From positions 560,323 to 624,322 of the forward strand of contig NZ_CP104202.1 of assembly GCF_025244685.1 (NCBI RefSeq): a stretch of DNA of 64,000 nucleotides. The letters are read 5' to 3'. The notes beneath the pieces were generated by a model. It was given only the letters and a program-made list of their open reading frames with translations. It had not been told where the DNA came from and searched no databases. Shown here piece after piece: positions 9,210 to 20,802 of this stretch; positions within the stretch are counted from its first letter, which is position 1; the number at the start of each line of letters is the position of its first letter. The position numbers and the translations under genes were made by a program. Origin of the DNA: Chlorobaculum sp. MV4-Y. Lineage in GTDB: Bacteria > Bacteroidota > Chlorobiia > Chlorobiales > Chlorobiaceae.

Positions 9210-10274
9210 CTACACAATATCGACGACCATCTCCACCGGAAAGTGGTCGCTGAATCCTTTCTTCGTTTCTTTATCAAAAGCCTTGGGTCTCCCCTTTGCT
9301 CCGGTAGCCGTTTCCGCCGTGGTGCATATCCGCATCGACTCTGGTCGCGCCTTGAGGCCTGACGTACCGTAATAAAGTCCGCGCGATACCATGAACTGGT
9401 CGAAGACATTCATAGTGTTTGCTGAGTCGCCACTGAAAAAGATCGTGCCCTTGTCCGGATTGGCGAGCAGTGGCCACGATAGGTTGAACAACGCTGGTTG
9501 GCGTTCGATGTACGCATTGATGGGAGGAATCTCGTGGTTCGGTGCGCCCTTCAGCTCCTCTTCGACTTTGTCGAGGTCTTTTGATGCCAAGAGATAGTCG
9601 GTGACGCTGCGACAGAACGGATCATCGTTGAAATCACCCATCAACAGTACATTGCGGTTCCATCGGGCATTCAGCTCGGCAAGTGTTCCTGCAATGTCCG
9701 GAAGCTTGGCGTACTCCTTCCTCTCGATTTTCAGTACATCATTTACGAGCTGGCCGCAACGCTCCGCTACGGCGATGCGGAGTGGCTCCGATTGATACTG
9801 CCCGTTCTTGCGCGATGGCCAATGGTTTACGAATACATTGAGTTCCACTTCGGAACCCTTGAGGATCAGCCGAACCTGAAAGATGTCACGTGTGGGGAAC
9901 CGGAAGTTGATCCTATGGCCTTTCATGTCTTTTGCAGGCGGTGCCTTGAAGACTTTTGACGAGTAGATGAGTGAGCAGTCGATGCCCCGGATGTCCGGCG
10001 ACTCGACATGCGCCAGACGATAGTCCTTGCGGCCGATCTGTTCAAGCAGATATTCTACCACCTCCTTGTTTTCCACTTCGCACAAGCCCAGTAGGTCTGG
10101 CCCTGTGCCTCCATGCATCTGCCTGATGATACTGGCGATATTGGCCACTTTAATGTCGAAAACCTCATCAGTCCATCCCTGTTCAGGCGTGAATTCAAGA
10201 TCGGTCGCAATAGGGGACGCAGTGGTGTCGAAAAGGTTCTGGACGTTCCAGAACGCAACGTTGATTGCTGACAT
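9210..10274 (-). CDS. Endonuclease/exonuclease/phosphatase family protein
   Basis: 354 residues of the DNase I-like fold that cleaves phosphodiester or phosphomonoester bonds with a divalent metal. Motifs appear in order: AFWNVQNLFD (Asn at the metal site), LGLCEVENKEVVEYL (catalytic Glu), VFVNHWPSR (His), LLMGDFNDDP (Asp and Asn), and the C-terminal FSDHFPVEM (catalytic His). There is no signal peptide, so a cytoplasmic enzyme is likely. The substrate cannot be told from sequence. It is transcribed alone; no partner gene is adjacent. Confidence 0.88.
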   Translation of the reverse strand: MSAINVAFWNVQNLFDTTASPIATDLEFTPEQGWTDEVFDIKVANIASIIRQMHGGTGPDLLGLCEVENKEVVEYLLEQIGRKDYRLAHVESPDIRGIDCSLIYSSKVFKAPPAKDMKGHRINFRFPTRDIFQVRLILKGSEVELNVFVNHWPSRKNGQYQSEPLRIAVAERCGQLVNDVLKIERKEYAKLPDIAGTLAELNARWNRNVLLMGDFNDDPFCRSVTDYLLASKDLDKVEEELKGAPNHEIPPINAYIERQPALFNLSWPLLANPDKGTIFFSGDSANTMNVFDQFMVSRGLYYGTSGLKARPESMRICTTAETATGAKGRPKAFDKETKKGFSDHFPVEMVVDIV

Positions 10275-10628
10275 GATCAGGGGCCTCCGGATATTGTTGT
10301 AAAACCGTTGGTAATGTCATCTATCTTAGATGCTGACGAGCGGGGCGTTTTTTTGACGTTAGTGGCTTAGGGAATGAGACCTGCTTGATAGCTATCGATA
10401 ATGACTCAGGGTGAGTTCGTCGTGATCGACTTTTGGTTTGGCGCCGTTTTTTCTCTTTTAAGAGACGCGTATCGCAAGAGAAAACTGTGTGGTTCCGTGT
10501 AAGATAGCGCTCTTTACTTTTACTGTCAAAATGAAGAAGTGGGGGTGGAAGGGGAAGGTTGATGAGCAGACCTATGTCGGTTTTGATACACCTGGGTTAT
10601 GCAGGATTGGATAGAGTATCGTTGTCAG
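10275..10628. other. Intergenic region with nothing recognised
   Basis: Between the phosphoesterase start and the terminator of aroC. It contains only a 27-codon frame (MKKWGWKGKVDEQTYVGFDT onward, about 10531-10614) without a ribosome site, which I do not call as a gene. Promoter elements for the phosphoesterase should lie near 10290-10340 but no clear match was identified. Confidence 0.4.
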
Positions 10629-10665
10629 CCACAAAAAGCCTCTTTTTTAAAGAGGCTTTTTGTGG
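10629..10665. terminator. Bidirectional rho-independent terminator after aroC
   Basis: A 17-bp perfect stem, CCACAAAAAGCCTCTTT, a 3-base loop, then the complement AAAGAGGCTTTTTGTGG. The run of A on one arm and T on the other gives a U-rich 3' side in both directions. It lies 11 bases after the aroC stop. Confidence 0.85.
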
Positions 10666-10675
10666 CGGTTTGTAG

Positions 10676-11869
10676 TCATTTTTCAAACCTCATTCTCAGC
10701 ATCTCCCGGTAAGCTTCAAGCCTTTCCATAATCTCCACCATGTGGTCGCCGCCCAGCTTTTCCAGGAGGGCGTTAGCGATTACGGGGGCTACGACGGCTT
10801 CGGCGACGACTCCGGCGGCGGGGACGGCGCAGGTGTCGCTGCGTTCGAAACGCGACTGGACGGCTTCAAGTGTGGCGAGGTCGAAGGAGCGGAGCGGTGA
10901 AACAAGCGATGAGATCGGTTTCATGGCGGCGCGGATGTGGATCGGCTGGCCGCTCGACATGCTGCCTTCAATGCCTCCGGCCCGGTTCGTTTTGCGCCTC
11001 AACCCCTTCTCTCCACCGGCGAACAGCTCGTCGTGCACCTGCGAGCCGGGTTTGCGTGCATTGTCGAAGGCGGGGCCGATTTCAACGCCCTTGATCGCCT
11101 GGATCGACATGATGGCCGCGGCGAGCATCGAGTCGAGCCTGCGGTCGTGCTGGACATAGCTGCCGAGGCCCATCGGCACACCGGTGATATAGATTTCAAT
11201 GATACCGCCGAGGGTGTCGCCATCGGCTTTGGCTTTGTCAATCGCGGCGATGGCGTCGGCTTCAGCTTCTGCGTCGAGCATCCGTACCTGCGATTTGTCA
11301 GCTTCGGCGGCGAGGCTTTCGGCTCCGGCGTCGAGCAGCGCTTGCAACGACGAAGGGGCGGCGGTTTCGGAGACGGGGCCGATTGTGGAGATGTAGCTGC
11401 CGATCTGGATGCCGAGCTGGCGAAGGAACGTCCGTGCCAGCGATCCGGCGGCGACTCTGGCGGCGGTTTCGCGAGCCGAGGAGCGGTCGATGACTGGACG
11501 GATGTCGTCGAAGCCGTATTTGATGAAGCCAGTAAGGTCGGCGTGGCCGGGGCGTGGGATGGTGATTTTCTGCACCTCCGAGGCGTGATCCTCGAACTGC
11601 GCCATCGGCGTCGTCCAGTTTTTCCAGTCGCGGTTGCGGATGAGCATCGCTACGGGCGAGCCGATGGTTTTGCCGAACCGGACGCCGGAGAGCACCTCGG
11701 CACGGTCGGTCTCGATCTTCATGCGACCGCCGCGTCCGTAGCCCTGTTGGCGGCGTGCGAGCTGGTCGTTGATGTTGGCTTCGGCGAGTGCGACGCCTGC
11801 GGGAAGTCCTTCGACGATTGCTGAAAGCGCCGGGCCGTGCGATTCGCCTGCAGTGAAGTAGCGTATCAT
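10676..11869 (-). CDS. aroC: Chorismate synthase
   Basis: 397 residues. It removes phosphate from 5-enolpyruvylshikimate 3-phosphate to make chorismate, using reduced FMN. Family signatures are visible: GESHGPALSAIVEGLPAG at the N-terminus, RRQQGYGRGGRMKIETD, and RPGHADLTGFIKYGFDDIRP, with the conserved RSSARETAARVA and GGIEGSMSSGQPIHIRAAMK. The protein ends normally with an alpha-helical tail. It is monocistronic, with a terminator just downstream. The related aroB and aroK are 33 kb away. Confidence 0.97.
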   Translation of the reverse strand: MIRYFTAGESHGPALSAIVEGLPAGVALAEANINDQLARRQQGYGRGGRMKIETDRAEVLSGVRFGKTIGSPVAMLIRNRDWKNWTTPMAQFEDHASEVQKITIPRPGHADLTGFIKYGFDDIRPVIDRSSARETAARVAAGSLARTFLRQLGIQIGSYISTIGPVSETAAPSSLQALLDAGAESLAAEADKSQVRMLDAEAEADAIAAIDKAKADGDTLGGIIEIYITGVPMGLGSYVQHDRRLDSMLAAAIMSIQAIKGVEIGPAFDNARKPGSQVHDELFAGGEKGLRRKTNRAGGIEGSMSSGQPIHIRAAMKPISSLVSPLRSFDLATLEAVQSRFERSDTCAVPAAGVVAEAVVAPVIANALLEKLGGDHMVEIMERLEAYREMLRMRFEK

Positions 11870-11912
11870 ATCAGTGGGGGAAGAAGAGGTCGTAAAAGTT
11901 GATATAAAAGAT

Positions 11913-12043
11913 ATTGGGCTGAAGCCCGGTGTCTTTGTTTGATTCGTGAACCCCGGCTTGAAAGCCGGGGCAATTGATTTGATTCTTTATTGCCCCGGAC
12001 TTCAGTCCGGGGTTCTGAAGAAAAAAATAGAGGGCTTTAGCCC
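11913..12043. repeat. Composite REP-like element with four hairpins
   Basis: Four palindromes are arranged symmetrically. The outer two are TTGGGCTGAAGCCC (11914-11927) and GGGCTTTAGCCCAA (12032-12045). Between them are CCCCGGCTTGAAAGCCGGGG (11951-11970) and CCCCGGACTTCAGTCCGGGG (11993-12012), the inner pair facing each other. The spacer matches a BIME-like cluster. The 20-base palindrome recurs at 44163. It sits between aroC and the hemB terminator. Confidence 0.75.
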
Positions 12044-12124
12044 AATTTCTATCAGAGGCAATGTTTGTGTTCTATTGTCGCCTGAGAAACGATTGTCCGA
12101 CCAATAATAGTCGAGAAAGATAAT

Positions 12125-12152
12125 AAAAAAGCCCGGCGATTGCGCGCCGGGC
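12125..12152 (-). terminator. Rho-independent terminator of hemB
   Basis: On the minus strand GCCCGGCG, loop CGCAAT, CGCCGGGC, followed by six U. An 8-bp GC stem with a U-tract, 26 bases after the hemB stop. Confidence 0.9.
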
Positions 12153-12178
12153 GGTAGTCATAACTTTTCAACCGGAGA

Positions 12179-13246
<1,068 letters not shown>

Positions 13247-13326
13247 CTATATGGTTAGGTTCGACCTCAGTTGATTATCTTACGTCATCAATTGCAGCAA
13301 CAATCTCTTAACAGAACGGTTCCCTT

Positions 13327-14100
13327 ATGACATCCGACCTTCAGCTTGCGCTTGAACTGGCTGAAAAGGCAGGCAAACTGACGCTCGATTATTTCGGGCG
13401 CAGGTCGCTTCAGGTCTTTTCAAAACGAGACGATACCCCGGTGACGGAGGCTGATCGCAATGCTGAGGCACTGATCCGGCAGGGCATCTCGGCAAGGTTT
13501 CCCGGTGACGGCCTGTTCGGTGAAGAGTTCGATGAGTGCCCATCAGGTAACGGACGGCGCTGGATCATCGATCCGATCGACGGTACCCGCTCCTTTATTC
13601 ACGGCGTCCCGCTGTACGGCGTGATGATTGCGCTCGAAGTCGATGGTGCGCTTCAGCTTGGCGTCATCAATTTCCCGGCTCTCGGCGAGCTTTACCATGC
13701 CGAGATCGGCGGTGGGGCCTTCATGAATGGCTCGTCTGTTCAGGCGTCGGCCATTGCGGAGACGGCTTCGGCTACGGTGGTGTTCACCGAGAAGGAGTAC
13801 CTGCTCGATCCGCCATCGACCCATCCGGTCGATCTCTTGCGTACGAACGCTGGACTGGTGCGTGGATGGGGTGACTGCTATGGTCATATGCTGGTCGCAT
13901 CAGGCAGGGCTGAAGTGGCTGTGGACAAGATCATGAGTCCGTGGGACTGCGCGGCGATCATTCCAATAGTTACCGAGGCTGGAGGCTGCTGCTTCGATTA
14001 CGAAGGGCGCACGATTATCGATGGCGTTGGCTTGGTAAGTGCTAACAATGCAATGGGGAGAGCGCTTGTCGATGCCATTGCAGATCGGGAGAATGCCTGA
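13327..14100 (+). CDS. Inositol monophosphatase-family phosphatase, probably histidinol-phosphatase
   Basis: 257 residues. The metal-binding motifs of the family are present: GEEFDE (about residues 65-70), WIIDPIDGTRSFIHG (residues 79-93) and MSPWDCAAIIPIVTEAGG near the C-terminus. The segment RGWGDCYGHMLVASGRAEVA resembles the HisN type (histidinol-phosphate phosphatase) more than the inositol type, so a role in histidine synthesis is likely but not proven. It overlaps the next gene by one base (TGATG), suggesting translational coupling. Confidence 0.85.
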   Translation: MTSDLQLALELAEKAGKLTLDYFGRRSLQVFSKRDDTPVTEADRNAEALIRQGISARFPGDGLFGEEFDECPSGNGRRWIIDPIDGTRSFIHGVPLYGVMIALEVDGALQLGVINFPALGELYHAEIGGGAFMNGSSVQASAIAETASATVVFTEKEYLLDPPSTHPVDLLRTNAGLVRGWGDCYGHMLVASGRAEVAVDKIMSPWDCAAIIPIVTEAGGCCFDYEGRTIIDGVGLVSANNAMGRALVDAIADRENA

Positions 14101-14609
14101 TGACGGTGGTCATTGTACTCCTGGCGCTCATTATTCTGCTGCTTGTGCTTATCATCGCCATGCTGGTGACCGGGTGGCCGGGCAGGCAGCGAGAAGAGAT
14201 GGAGAAGATCGGCAACAGCCTGCGCCGTGAGATGGCGGAGCAGCGGAGCGATAACCTTCAGCTGATGAAAGCCATTCGCATCGTGATCGAGGATGCCGTT
14301 CGCGAGTCGGTTGAGAAGGAGATGGTGGCTGCCGCGCCGAGAGGGCGCTCGCGGAGAAATTCACGCAAGAAAGGACAGGAGGCGGTTGATCTCGGTTCCG
14401 AATCGTTCATTGCCGGGGATGAAGATGCTGATAACGGCAGTTATGAATCTCCTTTGCAGGCCATGCAGATTTCCCTTTTTTCAGAGACTCCAGCACCAGC
14501 GCAGTCGGCAGTAGTGACAGAGGTTTCGCCCGATAAAACCAAAGCGCGGGAACCTGAAGCCGAGACCATCCATATGGGCTATGTCGACGACATCCCGGAT
14601 GTGGAGTAA
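14100..14609 (+). CDS. Membrane-anchored protein of unknown function
   Basis: 169 residues. One N-terminal transmembrane segment (VVIVLLALIILLLVLIIAML) is followed by a charged, probably coiled-coil stretch (RREMAEQRSDNLQLMKAIRI) and a low-complexity acidic C-terminal half. No catalytic motif is seen. It is coupled to the phosphatase by a one-base overlap. It faces hemD convergently with 97 bases between them. Confidence 0.7.
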   Translation: MTVVIVLLALIILLLVLIIAMLVTGWPGRQREEMEKIGNSLRREMAEQRSDNLQLMKAIRIVIEDAVRESVEKEMVAAAPRGRSRRNSRKKGQEAVDLGSESFIAGDEDADNGSYESPLQAMQISLFSETPAPAQSAVVTEVSPDKTKAREPEAETIHMGYVDDIPDVE

Positions 14610-14706
14610 GCGCGGGCGCGATTGATGAATTGGACGAAAAATGTGGAGTAGTTACAGGCGATGACAGGAGGTTCAATAAGACCTATTCGTTTTTTCCGGG
14701 CAGCAA

Positions 14707-15447
14707 TCAGCTGAGTGCTTCAGCAATTGCCTTGGCGAAGTTGGGGCCGTCGAAGTATTCGGGGATGATGTCCACCTTGACACCCAGCTTTTCAAGTGCG
14801 CCGGCGGTGGTGGTGCCGATGGCGGCGATGAGTACGTCGCGAGGCACTTCCTTTGACCCCATGGCGTCAAAGAAGTTGATAGCAGTTGATGGACTGGTGA
14901 ACGAGAGGCAGTCGAGTTTGCCCTCCGTAAGCAGTGATTTGACTTTCTGGGTCTCTTCGAGCGAAGGCTGAATGTTGTCGTAGACGGTCAGCTCGACACA
15001 GACTCCGCCGCGTTTGGCGATGACTTCGGGAATGGTGCCGAGCGAGAGGCTGCCCCGGACGAAAAGGAAGGTCTTGCCTTCGATCTCACTGGCGTCGATG
15101 CCTGACATCAGGCTGACGGCGTCAGCGCTTTTCGGGAGAGGCTCGATTAAAACGCCATGTTTCTCCAGATCGCCACCAGTGGTTTTGCCGACCGCCCAGA
15201 CGCGGGCCTGCTGAAGGTTTGGCAGTTCTTCGGGAGAGTCTTCAAGCAAGCGTTCGAGAAAGAACTGGACGCTGTTGGGGCTGGTAAAGAAGATGCCTGC
15301 GAATTTGGTGAGATCAGGAACGCTCCAGCCGGCAACCGGCCTGATCTCGATCGTCGGAAAGACAACTGAGTCCAGGCCGTACTGCGCAAGCTCCCTCACA
15401 AAAGGCTCTGCCTGATGCTTCGGGCGTGTAACGAGAACGGTTTTCAT
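14707..15447 (-). CDS. hemD: Uroporphyrinogen-III synthase
   Basis: 246 residues. It closes hydroxymethylbilane to uroporphyrinogen III with inversion of ring D. The family is weakly conserved; visible markers are the N-terminal [23 protein letters not shown] and the second-lobe [11 protein letters not shown], with [15 protein letters not shown]. It overlaps hemC by one base (TGATG), so the two are translationally coupled. It is the last gene of the ccsA-hemA-hemC-hemD operon. Confidence 0.92.
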   Translation of the reverse strand: MKTVLVTRPKHQAEPFVRELAQYGLDSVVFPTIEIRPVAGWSVPDLTKFAGIFFTSPNSVQFFLERLLEDSPEELPNLQQARVWAVGKTTGGDLEKHGVLIEPLPKSADAVSLMSGIDASEIEGKTFLFVRGSLSLGTIPEVIAKRGGVCVELTVYDNIQPSLEETQKVKSLLTEGKLDCLSFTSPSTAINFFDAMGSKEVPRDVLIAAIGTTTAGALEKLGVKVDIIPEYFDGPNFAKAIAEALS

Positions 15448-16385
15448 CAGCGGGTTTTGCGGATGTCGGCGAGAATTTTCTCTGCGCCCATCGAAAGCAG
15501 AACTTCAGCCAGTTCAATACCGACAGCCTCGGCCTCTTCCGGGGTGTTTACCGGCTTGGTCAGCTCATTGCGCAGGGCGGTTTTGCCATCTACAGAGCCA
15601 ACAAAAGCAAGAAGCTTCAAGGTACCGCTGATATATGAACCATAACAGCCGATCGGAATCTGGCAACCTCCCTGGAGGTGCCTGAGAAGCGCACGCTCTG
15701 CACGGCAGCAGATTTCAGTGTTGCCGTCGTTCATGACGCGGACGATCTCTATGGTTTCAGCGTCATCCGTGCGGGTCTCGATGCCGAGTGCACCCTGACC
15801 GACTGCCGGAAGCATCACGTCGTGCGGCAGGATTTCCGAGATGCGATCGCTGAACTCAAGACGATATACGCCAGCATAGGCCAGCATCATGGCGTCGAAT
15901 TCACCATCATCGAACTTTTTGAAGCGGGTATTGAGGTTGCCTCTGATGTCGAGAATTTGCAAGTCAGGCCTCATGCTCAGAAGCTGTGACATTCTGCGCA
16001 GGGAACTGGTCGCCATTCGTGCATTCGGCGGAAGGTCTTTCAGACCCTTGCCGGATTTTGAGATAATGACGTCGCGGGTATCTTCGCGCTCGGTGAACGA
16101 GGTGATGACAAGACCCTCAGGCGTACCGGTCGGAACGTCCTTCAGGCTGTGCACTGCCAGGTCGATCTCTTTTGCAAGCAGGTGCTTTTCAATGTCTTTG
16201 GTGAACAGACCCATGTCTCCGATCTTGGAAAGAGGGGAGTCGAGCAGCACATCACCGGTCGTTTTGACCAGTTTGAGCGTGATATTCAGTTCAGGAAAGT
16301 GTTTGGAAAGTTCTGCTTTGGTGAATTCAGCCTGCCACAGGGCAAGAGGGCTGGACCGAGTGCCGATGATAAGCTCTTTTTTCAA
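15447..16385 (-). CDS. hemC: Porphobilinogen deaminase (hydroxymethylbilane synthase)
   Basis: 312 residues. It polymerises four porphobilinogens using a dipyrromethane cofactor. The N-terminal [20 protein letters not shown] is typical. The conserved [48 protein letters not shown] and the cofactor-binding Cys in [17 protein letters not shown] are visible. It begins 20 bases after the hemA stop. Confidence 0.97.
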   Translation of the reverse strand: MKKELIIGTRSSPLALWQAEFTKAELSKHFPELNITLKLVKTTGDVLLDSPLSKIGDMGLFTKDIEKHLLAKEIDLAVHSLKDVPTGTPEGLVITSFTEREDTRDVIISKSGKGLKDLPPNARMATSSLRRMSQLLSMRPDLQILDIRGNLNTRFKKFDDGEFDAMMLAYAGVYRLEFSDRISEILPHDVMLPAVGQGALGIETRTDDAETIEIVRVMNDGNTEICCRAERALLRHLQGGCQIPIGCYGSYISGTLKLLAFVGSVDGKTALRNELTKPVNTPEEAEAVGIELAEVLLSMGAEKILADIRKTR

Positions 16386-16405
16386 AATTCGATGACTGAT
16401 TGATT

Positions 16406-17686
16406 TTATTGGAGTGACTGGTTTGGTTCTTCAAGATCGAAGATGTTCCTGACGAGGTTGACCTTGCTGGGGATATTGTCGGCGGTATCGACCGGAGCCT
16501 TGAGCATCTTGATGGGATGATGCAGAATTTTCTTCAGAATCCTGTCGGTCAGGTGTTCCATGCGGCGCAGCTCCTCTTCGCTTACCTTGTAGCGGTAGCG
16601 CTCCAGCTCTTTCTCCTTGATTTCAAGGAACTTAGACTGGAGATCGACGATAGTCGGACGTACCTTGAGGGTGTTGATCCACTGGCCGAAGCTGACCAGC
16701 TCCTCGTCGATGATCGCCTTGACCTTCGGCAGTTCCGCGCGGCGGCGTTCGAGGTTCTTGTCGATGATGTGCTTGAGGGCGTCAATGTCCTTGAGGAACA
16801 TGTTTTGCAACTTGCCGACTTCGGGATCGATGTTTCTCGGCAGTCCGAGGTCAAGCATGATCACCGGTTTAAGGCGGCGGCGTTGCATTGCCTGCTGCAT
16901 TTCGGCTTCGTTGAGGATGTACTCCTTGGTGCTGACGGCCGTGATGATGATGTCGAATTCGTGCAGGTGCTCCTTGTAGGTTTCGTAGGGAAGTACGCGG
17001 TTGGTGCCAAGTTCTTCAGCAAGCGCCTCCGCCTTCGACTGCGTCCGGTTGGTGATAACGATGTTCCTGGCGTTCTTGGCGTAAATATGCTTGGCTGCCA
17101 GCTCTCCGGTTTCACCTGCGCCGACGAGCAGAACCTTTTTCATAGAGAGATTGGAGAAAATCTTCTGGGCAAGCTCGACCGCCGCGTAGCTGACCGATAC
17201 CGCGCCCTCCATGAGCTTGGTTTTGGTCTTGACCTTTTTGGCAACGCTGAAAGCAGTGTGGCAAAGCCTGGTAAGAAGAATGCCTGCGGTTCCGACCTCG
17301 GCGGCGATTCGATAGGCATCCTTGACCTGGCCGAGAATCTGTCCTTCGCCAAGCACGAGAGAGTCGATGGCGCTTGCGACCTCGAAGAGGTGACGGGCGG
17401 TGCCGCAGTAAAAACGGTTGAAGAAGTGTTCGGGGCGCACATCCTTGCGGGCGTCCTTGTAGGAGATCAGATAGTCTTTGAGATAATCGCAGTTCACTTC
17501 GGCCATTGCCGGAACCACGTAAAGCTCCGTTCGGTTACAGGTCGATACCACCATGGCCTCGCTGGCCAGTCCACTTGATACCAAGTCCGTGACGAATTCC
17601 TTGTTCTGAACCTCTGAAAGCGCGATTCTTTCACGGATTTCAATGGGTGCAGTTTTATGGTTGACACCGACTGAAATGATATTCAT
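16406..17686 (-). CDS. hemA: Glutamyl-tRNA reductase
   Basis: 426 residues from ATG 17686 ([20 protein letters not shown]). It reduces glutamyl-tRNA to glutamate-1-semialdehyde, the first step of the C5 pathway of tetrapyrrole synthesis. The catalytic Cys is in STCNRTELY, the nucleotide site in [16 protein letters not shown], and the [10 protein letters not shown] segment and long C-terminal dimerisation helix are present. An ATG at 17725 lies upstream in frame but adds sequence unlike the family. Glutamyl-tRNA reductase in other bacteria is controlled by heme; no regulatory element was seen here. Confidence 0.96.
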   Translation of the reverse strand: MNIISVGVNHKTAPIEIRERIALSEVQNKEFVTDLVSSGLASEAMVVSTCNRTELYVVPAMAEVNCDYLKDYLISYKDARKDVRPEHFFNRFYCGTARHLFEVASAIDSLVLGEGQILGQVKDAYRIAAEVGTAGILLTRLCHTAFSVAKKVKTKTKLMEGAVSVSYAAVELAQKIFSNLSMKKVLLVGAGETGELAAKHIYAKNARNIVITNRTQSKAEALAEELGTNRVLPYETYKEHLHEFDIIITAVSTKEYILNEAEMQQAMQRRRLKPVIMLDLGLPRNIDPEVGKLQNMFLKDIDALKHIIDKNLERRRAELPKVKAIIDEELVSFGQWINTLKVRPTIVDLQSKFLEIKEKELERYRYKVSEEELRRMEHLTDRILKKILHHPIKMLKAPVDTADNIPSKVNLVRNIFDLEEPNQSLQ

Positions 17687-17799
17687 AATAGAATGGTTTT
17701 GATGAGCCGTTCGTAAACCGTTCAAAAGAGCTTGGAAAAGGAATCTCCAAAATTGTGTTAATATACCGCAATGTGCCGAATTTTCAAATGGCGCTTCGG

Positions 17800-18645
17800 T
17801 TAAATACTCATTCCGTGAAAACTTGGCGTAACCAGGCTCATAATGAACAACAGCGCTGTGACCAGAACGAACAGGGCGATGAGCAGCACAGCCATGTGCT
17901 TGATATCCCAGCCGAACAGCGGCTTGATGACGAGGCTGATGCCGTAGAGCAGCCAGATGACGAACAGGGAGACGAGCCGAGGCTCGGACAGGTTGATGAC
18001 CTCTTTTGAAGCTTGCTGTTCGAGAACACCAGCCACGATGGTGACCGACAGGAAAAAGAAGCCGAAGGCCACGGCGTGCATGATCAGCATTTCAAGCGCC
18101 TCCAGGTTTGGCAGCCGCTGGAAAAGCAGCCCGAACCGGTTGAGCCGTATCTGGCGGAAAAGTAGCAGGTACATCCCGCTGTAGAGTCCGGCGATGGCCA
18201 CCGAGCTGAAGCCGAAAATGGCTGCGATCAGGTGCACGCCGATGCGCAGGCCTCTGAATGCCAGTCCTGAATCAACCGTATGCGCGCTCAGAATCGACGA
18301 AAAGAGCGCCGATCCCGCGGCGAAGGCGATGACGAAAAAGCCGGTTTTGTCGCTCTTTGTGGTGAATTCGATGAACATATAAGTAATGGCGAGCGTCAAT
18401 GCTACCATGCTCATGAGGTTGTAGGCCGAATAACTCAGCCGGTATCCCGCCGTCGAAGTGAGCAGCCCGAGATCAGCGACGTGGGTGACTACGGTGAGGA
18501 TGAGCGCCGGTTGCTTGAGGCTTCCTGCGAGTGGCGTCTCCTTGAAAAAGTGGATGCCGTACAGGGCGGTGGTGACGATATAAAGCAGCGGTACGATTTG
18601 CGTTAGGGCAAAAAGCAAGCTGTTTTCAAGAAATATATTGGCCAT
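17800..18645 (-). CDS. CcsA/HemX-like membrane protein (cytochrome c assembly family)
   Basis: 281 residues with about eight transmembrane segments, beginning at [22 protein letters not shown]. The family includes HemX, which modulates HemA level in Bacillus, and the cytochrome c assembly protein CcsA. Conserved histidines typical of the CcsA core appear in [16 protein letters not shown] and [13 protein letters not shown]. Its place just upstream of hemA on the same strand (113 bases) supports the HemX assignment. I do not see the full tryptophan-rich WWD motif, which argues against a true heme-handling CcsA. Confidence 0.8.
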   Translation of the reverse strand: MANIFLENSLLFALTQIVPLLYIVTTALYGIHFFKETPLAGSLKQPALILTVVTHVADLGLLTSTAGYRLSYSAYNLMSMVALTLAITYMFIEFTTKSDKTGFFVIAFAAGSALFSSILSAHTVDSGLAFRGLRIGVHLIAAIFGFSSVAIAGLYSGMYLLLFRQIRLNRFGLLFQRLPNLEALEMLIMHAVAFGFFFLSVTIVAGVLEQQASKEVINLSEPRLVSLFVIWLLYGISLVIKPLFGWDIKHMAVLLIALFVLVTALLFIMSLVTPSFHGMSI

Positions 18646-18850
18646 ACTGTGTGGGAAGAGGTTGTTTCAAAGACAGGATTATCGTGACAATACTTCAGTT
18701 GTTACGGCGTCCGGCGCGAGTCCGGTTTACTCCATAAAACTGAAAAGAAAGATATCTTCACGCCTGCCCGATGATAATTTCAATGGAAAAAGTGTATATT
18801 CGGCCCGAATGAAAACCTAGGCAATAAAATATACTTATTTATCGCAAAAG

Positions 18851-20680
18851 ATGAGCAGGAAACAGAATATTCGCAATATCGCCATTATCGCGCACGTTGA
18901 TCATGGCAAGACCACCCTTGTGGACTCCATTTTCAAGCAGACGGGCGCTTTCAGGGAGAACCAGCATGTCGATGTCAGAGTGATGGACTCCAATCCCCAG
19001 GAGCGGGAGCGGGGCATCACCATCTTCTCGAAAAATGCAGCCGCGCAGCACAAGGGCTGCAAGATCAACATCGTCGATACCCCCGGTCACGCCGATTTCG
19101 GCGGCGAGGTGGAGCGCATCCTGAAGATGGTCGATGGCGTGCTTCTGCTCGTCGATGCCTTCGAAGGACCGATGCCGCAGACCAAGTTCGTGCTGCGCAA
19201 GGCGCTCGAACTGCACCTGAAGCCGATCGTGGTCATCAACAAGATCGACCGTCCGCAGGCCGATCCGGAGAAGGTGCACGATCAGGTGCTCGACCTGTTC
19301 ATCGCACTCGGTGCTGACGAGGATCAGCTCGACTTCCCCTACATTTTCGCTTCGGCCAAGAACGGCATCGCAAAATACAGCATGGACGATCCGGATGGCG
19401 ACATGAGCCTTCTGCTCGACATGATCATCAAGGAGATTCCAGCTCCGGAAGCCGACGATGACGCCGGATTCCAGATGCTCGTCACCAGCCTCGACTACAA
19501 CGACTATATCGGCAAGATCGCCATTGGCCGCATCCAGCGCGGCAAGGTCACTCCTGGCAACCAGCTCACGCTGGTGACGCCGGACGGCATCGTGGGCAAG
19601 GGCACCGTCACCAAGCTCTTCCTCTTCGACCGGACGCAGCGTGTCGAGGCGACTGAGGCGACGGCGGGCGACATCGTCGCGCTTGCCGGTATTTCGGCGG
19701 CCAGCGTCGGCGAGACCCTCACCTCGCCCGACCAGCCCGAAGCGCTCGATTCGTTCGAGATCAGCAAGCCGACGCTCTCGATGCTCTTTTCGGTGAACGA
19801 TTCGCCATTTGCCGGTCAGGAGGGCAAGGAGGTGACCAGCCGCAAGATTCGCGAGCGCCTCATGAAAGAGATTATGACCAACGTCGCGCTTAACGTCGAG
19901 GAGACCGACAGCGCTGATACCTTCAGGGTTTCGGGCCGCGGCGAGCTTCACCTCTCGGTGCTGATCGAGACCATGCGTCGTGAAGGCTACGAACTGGCGA
20001 TCTCCCGTCCCGAGGTGATTCTGCGCGAAGAGAACGGCGTGACGATGGAGCCGGTCGAGCATGTCACCATCGATGTTCCGGAGGAGTACACCGGCGTGGT
20101 CATCGAAAAGATGGGCCGCAGGAAGGCCGAGATGACCAACATGAGCACCCTGCGCGGCGGCATGAATCGCCTGGAGTTCGAGATTCCGACGCGCGGCCTG
20201 ATCGGTTACAACCTTGAGTTCACCACCGACACCAAGGGCGAGGGCATGATGTCGCACGTGTTCCACAACTACCAGCCCTACAAAGGCAAGCTGCCATCGC
20301 GCGAAACCGGCGCACTGGTCTCCGCCGAAACTGGCGTGGCCGTGGCCTACGCGATTTCGAGTCTCGAAGATCGAGGCACCTTCTTCATCAGCCCGAACGC
20401 GAAGGTTTATGAAGGCATGGTGGTCGGTGAATCGACCCGCGATCTCGACATCACGATGAACATCTGCAAGACCAAGAAGCTCACCAACATGCGTGCCTCC
20501 GGTTCGGACGACTCGATCCGCCTGACGCCGCCGAAGAGGCTCTCGCTCGAACAGGCGCTGGAGTTCATCAACGACGATGAGTTGCTCGAAGTGACGCCCG
20601 AAAACATCAGGATCCGCAAGAAGATTCTCAACGCCGACCTCAGAGCCAAGGCGACGAAGAAAGCCAAGGCGATGGCGTGA
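18851..20680 (+). CDS. typA: Translational GTPase TypA/BipA
   Basis: 609 residues. A ribosome-associated GTPase of the elongation factor family involved in stress adaptation and 50S assembly. The G1 motif is [10 protein letters not shown]3 is DTPGHADF, G4 is NKID, and the switch region has [15 protein letters not shown]-like domains follow, with the family-specific C-terminal [17 protein letters not shown]. It is expressed alone, divergent from the ccsA gene, and ends at a terminator. Confidence 0.97.
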   Translation: MSRKQNIRNIAIIAHVDHGKTTLVDSIFKQTGAFRENQHVDVRVMDSNPQERERGITIFSKNAAAQHKGCKINIVDTPGHADFGGEVERILKMVDGVLLLVDAFEGPMPQTKFVLRKALELHLKPIVVINKIDRPQADPEKVHDQVLDLFIALGADEDQLDFPYIFASAKNGIAKYSMDDPDGDMSLLLDMIIKEIPAPEADDDAGFQMLVTSLDYNDYIGKIAIGRIQRGKVTPGNQLTLVTPDGIVGKGTVTKLFLFDRTQRVEATEATAGDIVALAGISAASVGETLTSPDQPEALDSFEISKPTLSMLFSVNDSPFAGQEGKEVTSRKIRERLMKEIMTNVALNVEETDSADTFRVSGRGELHLSVLIETMRREGYELAISRPEVILREENGVTMEPVEHVTIDVPEEYTGVVIEKMGRRKAEMTNMSTLRGGMNRLEFEIPTRGLIGYNLEFTTDTKGEGMMSHVFHNYQPYKGKLPSRETGALVSAETGVAVAYAISSLEDRGTFFISPNAKVYEGMVVGESTRDLDITMNICKTKKLTNMRASGSDDSIRLTPPKRLSLEQALEFINDDELLEVTPENIRIRKKILNADLRAKATKKAKAMA

Positions 20681-20720
20681 GGGGAGAATGGATAATTGAC
20701 AATGGATAGTTGATAATGAG

Positions 20721-20750
20721 AAAGGCTGCTCCTGGTGGGCAGCCTTTTTT
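20721..20750 (+). terminator. Rho-independent terminator after typA
   Basis: AAAGGCTGC, 9-base loop, GCAGCCTTT followed by T. The stem is 9 bp with a T-tract on the + strand. The reverse reading also gives a U-rich tail, so it may serve bchX as well. Confidence 0.85.
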
Positions 20751-20802
20751 GTTTGGTGCGAGCACAAGATGAGATCGGCCGGATCTGGCGGCGGAACCGA
20801 GC

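Noticed and set aside
10531-10614. 27-codon frame MKKWGWKGKVDEQTYVGFDT...
   Set aside because: No ribosome site and no family match; not called as a gene.
18839-20767. 642-residue open frame on the - strand opposite typA
   Set aside because: Antisense shadow of typA; no domain, and the + strand holds a complete TypA.
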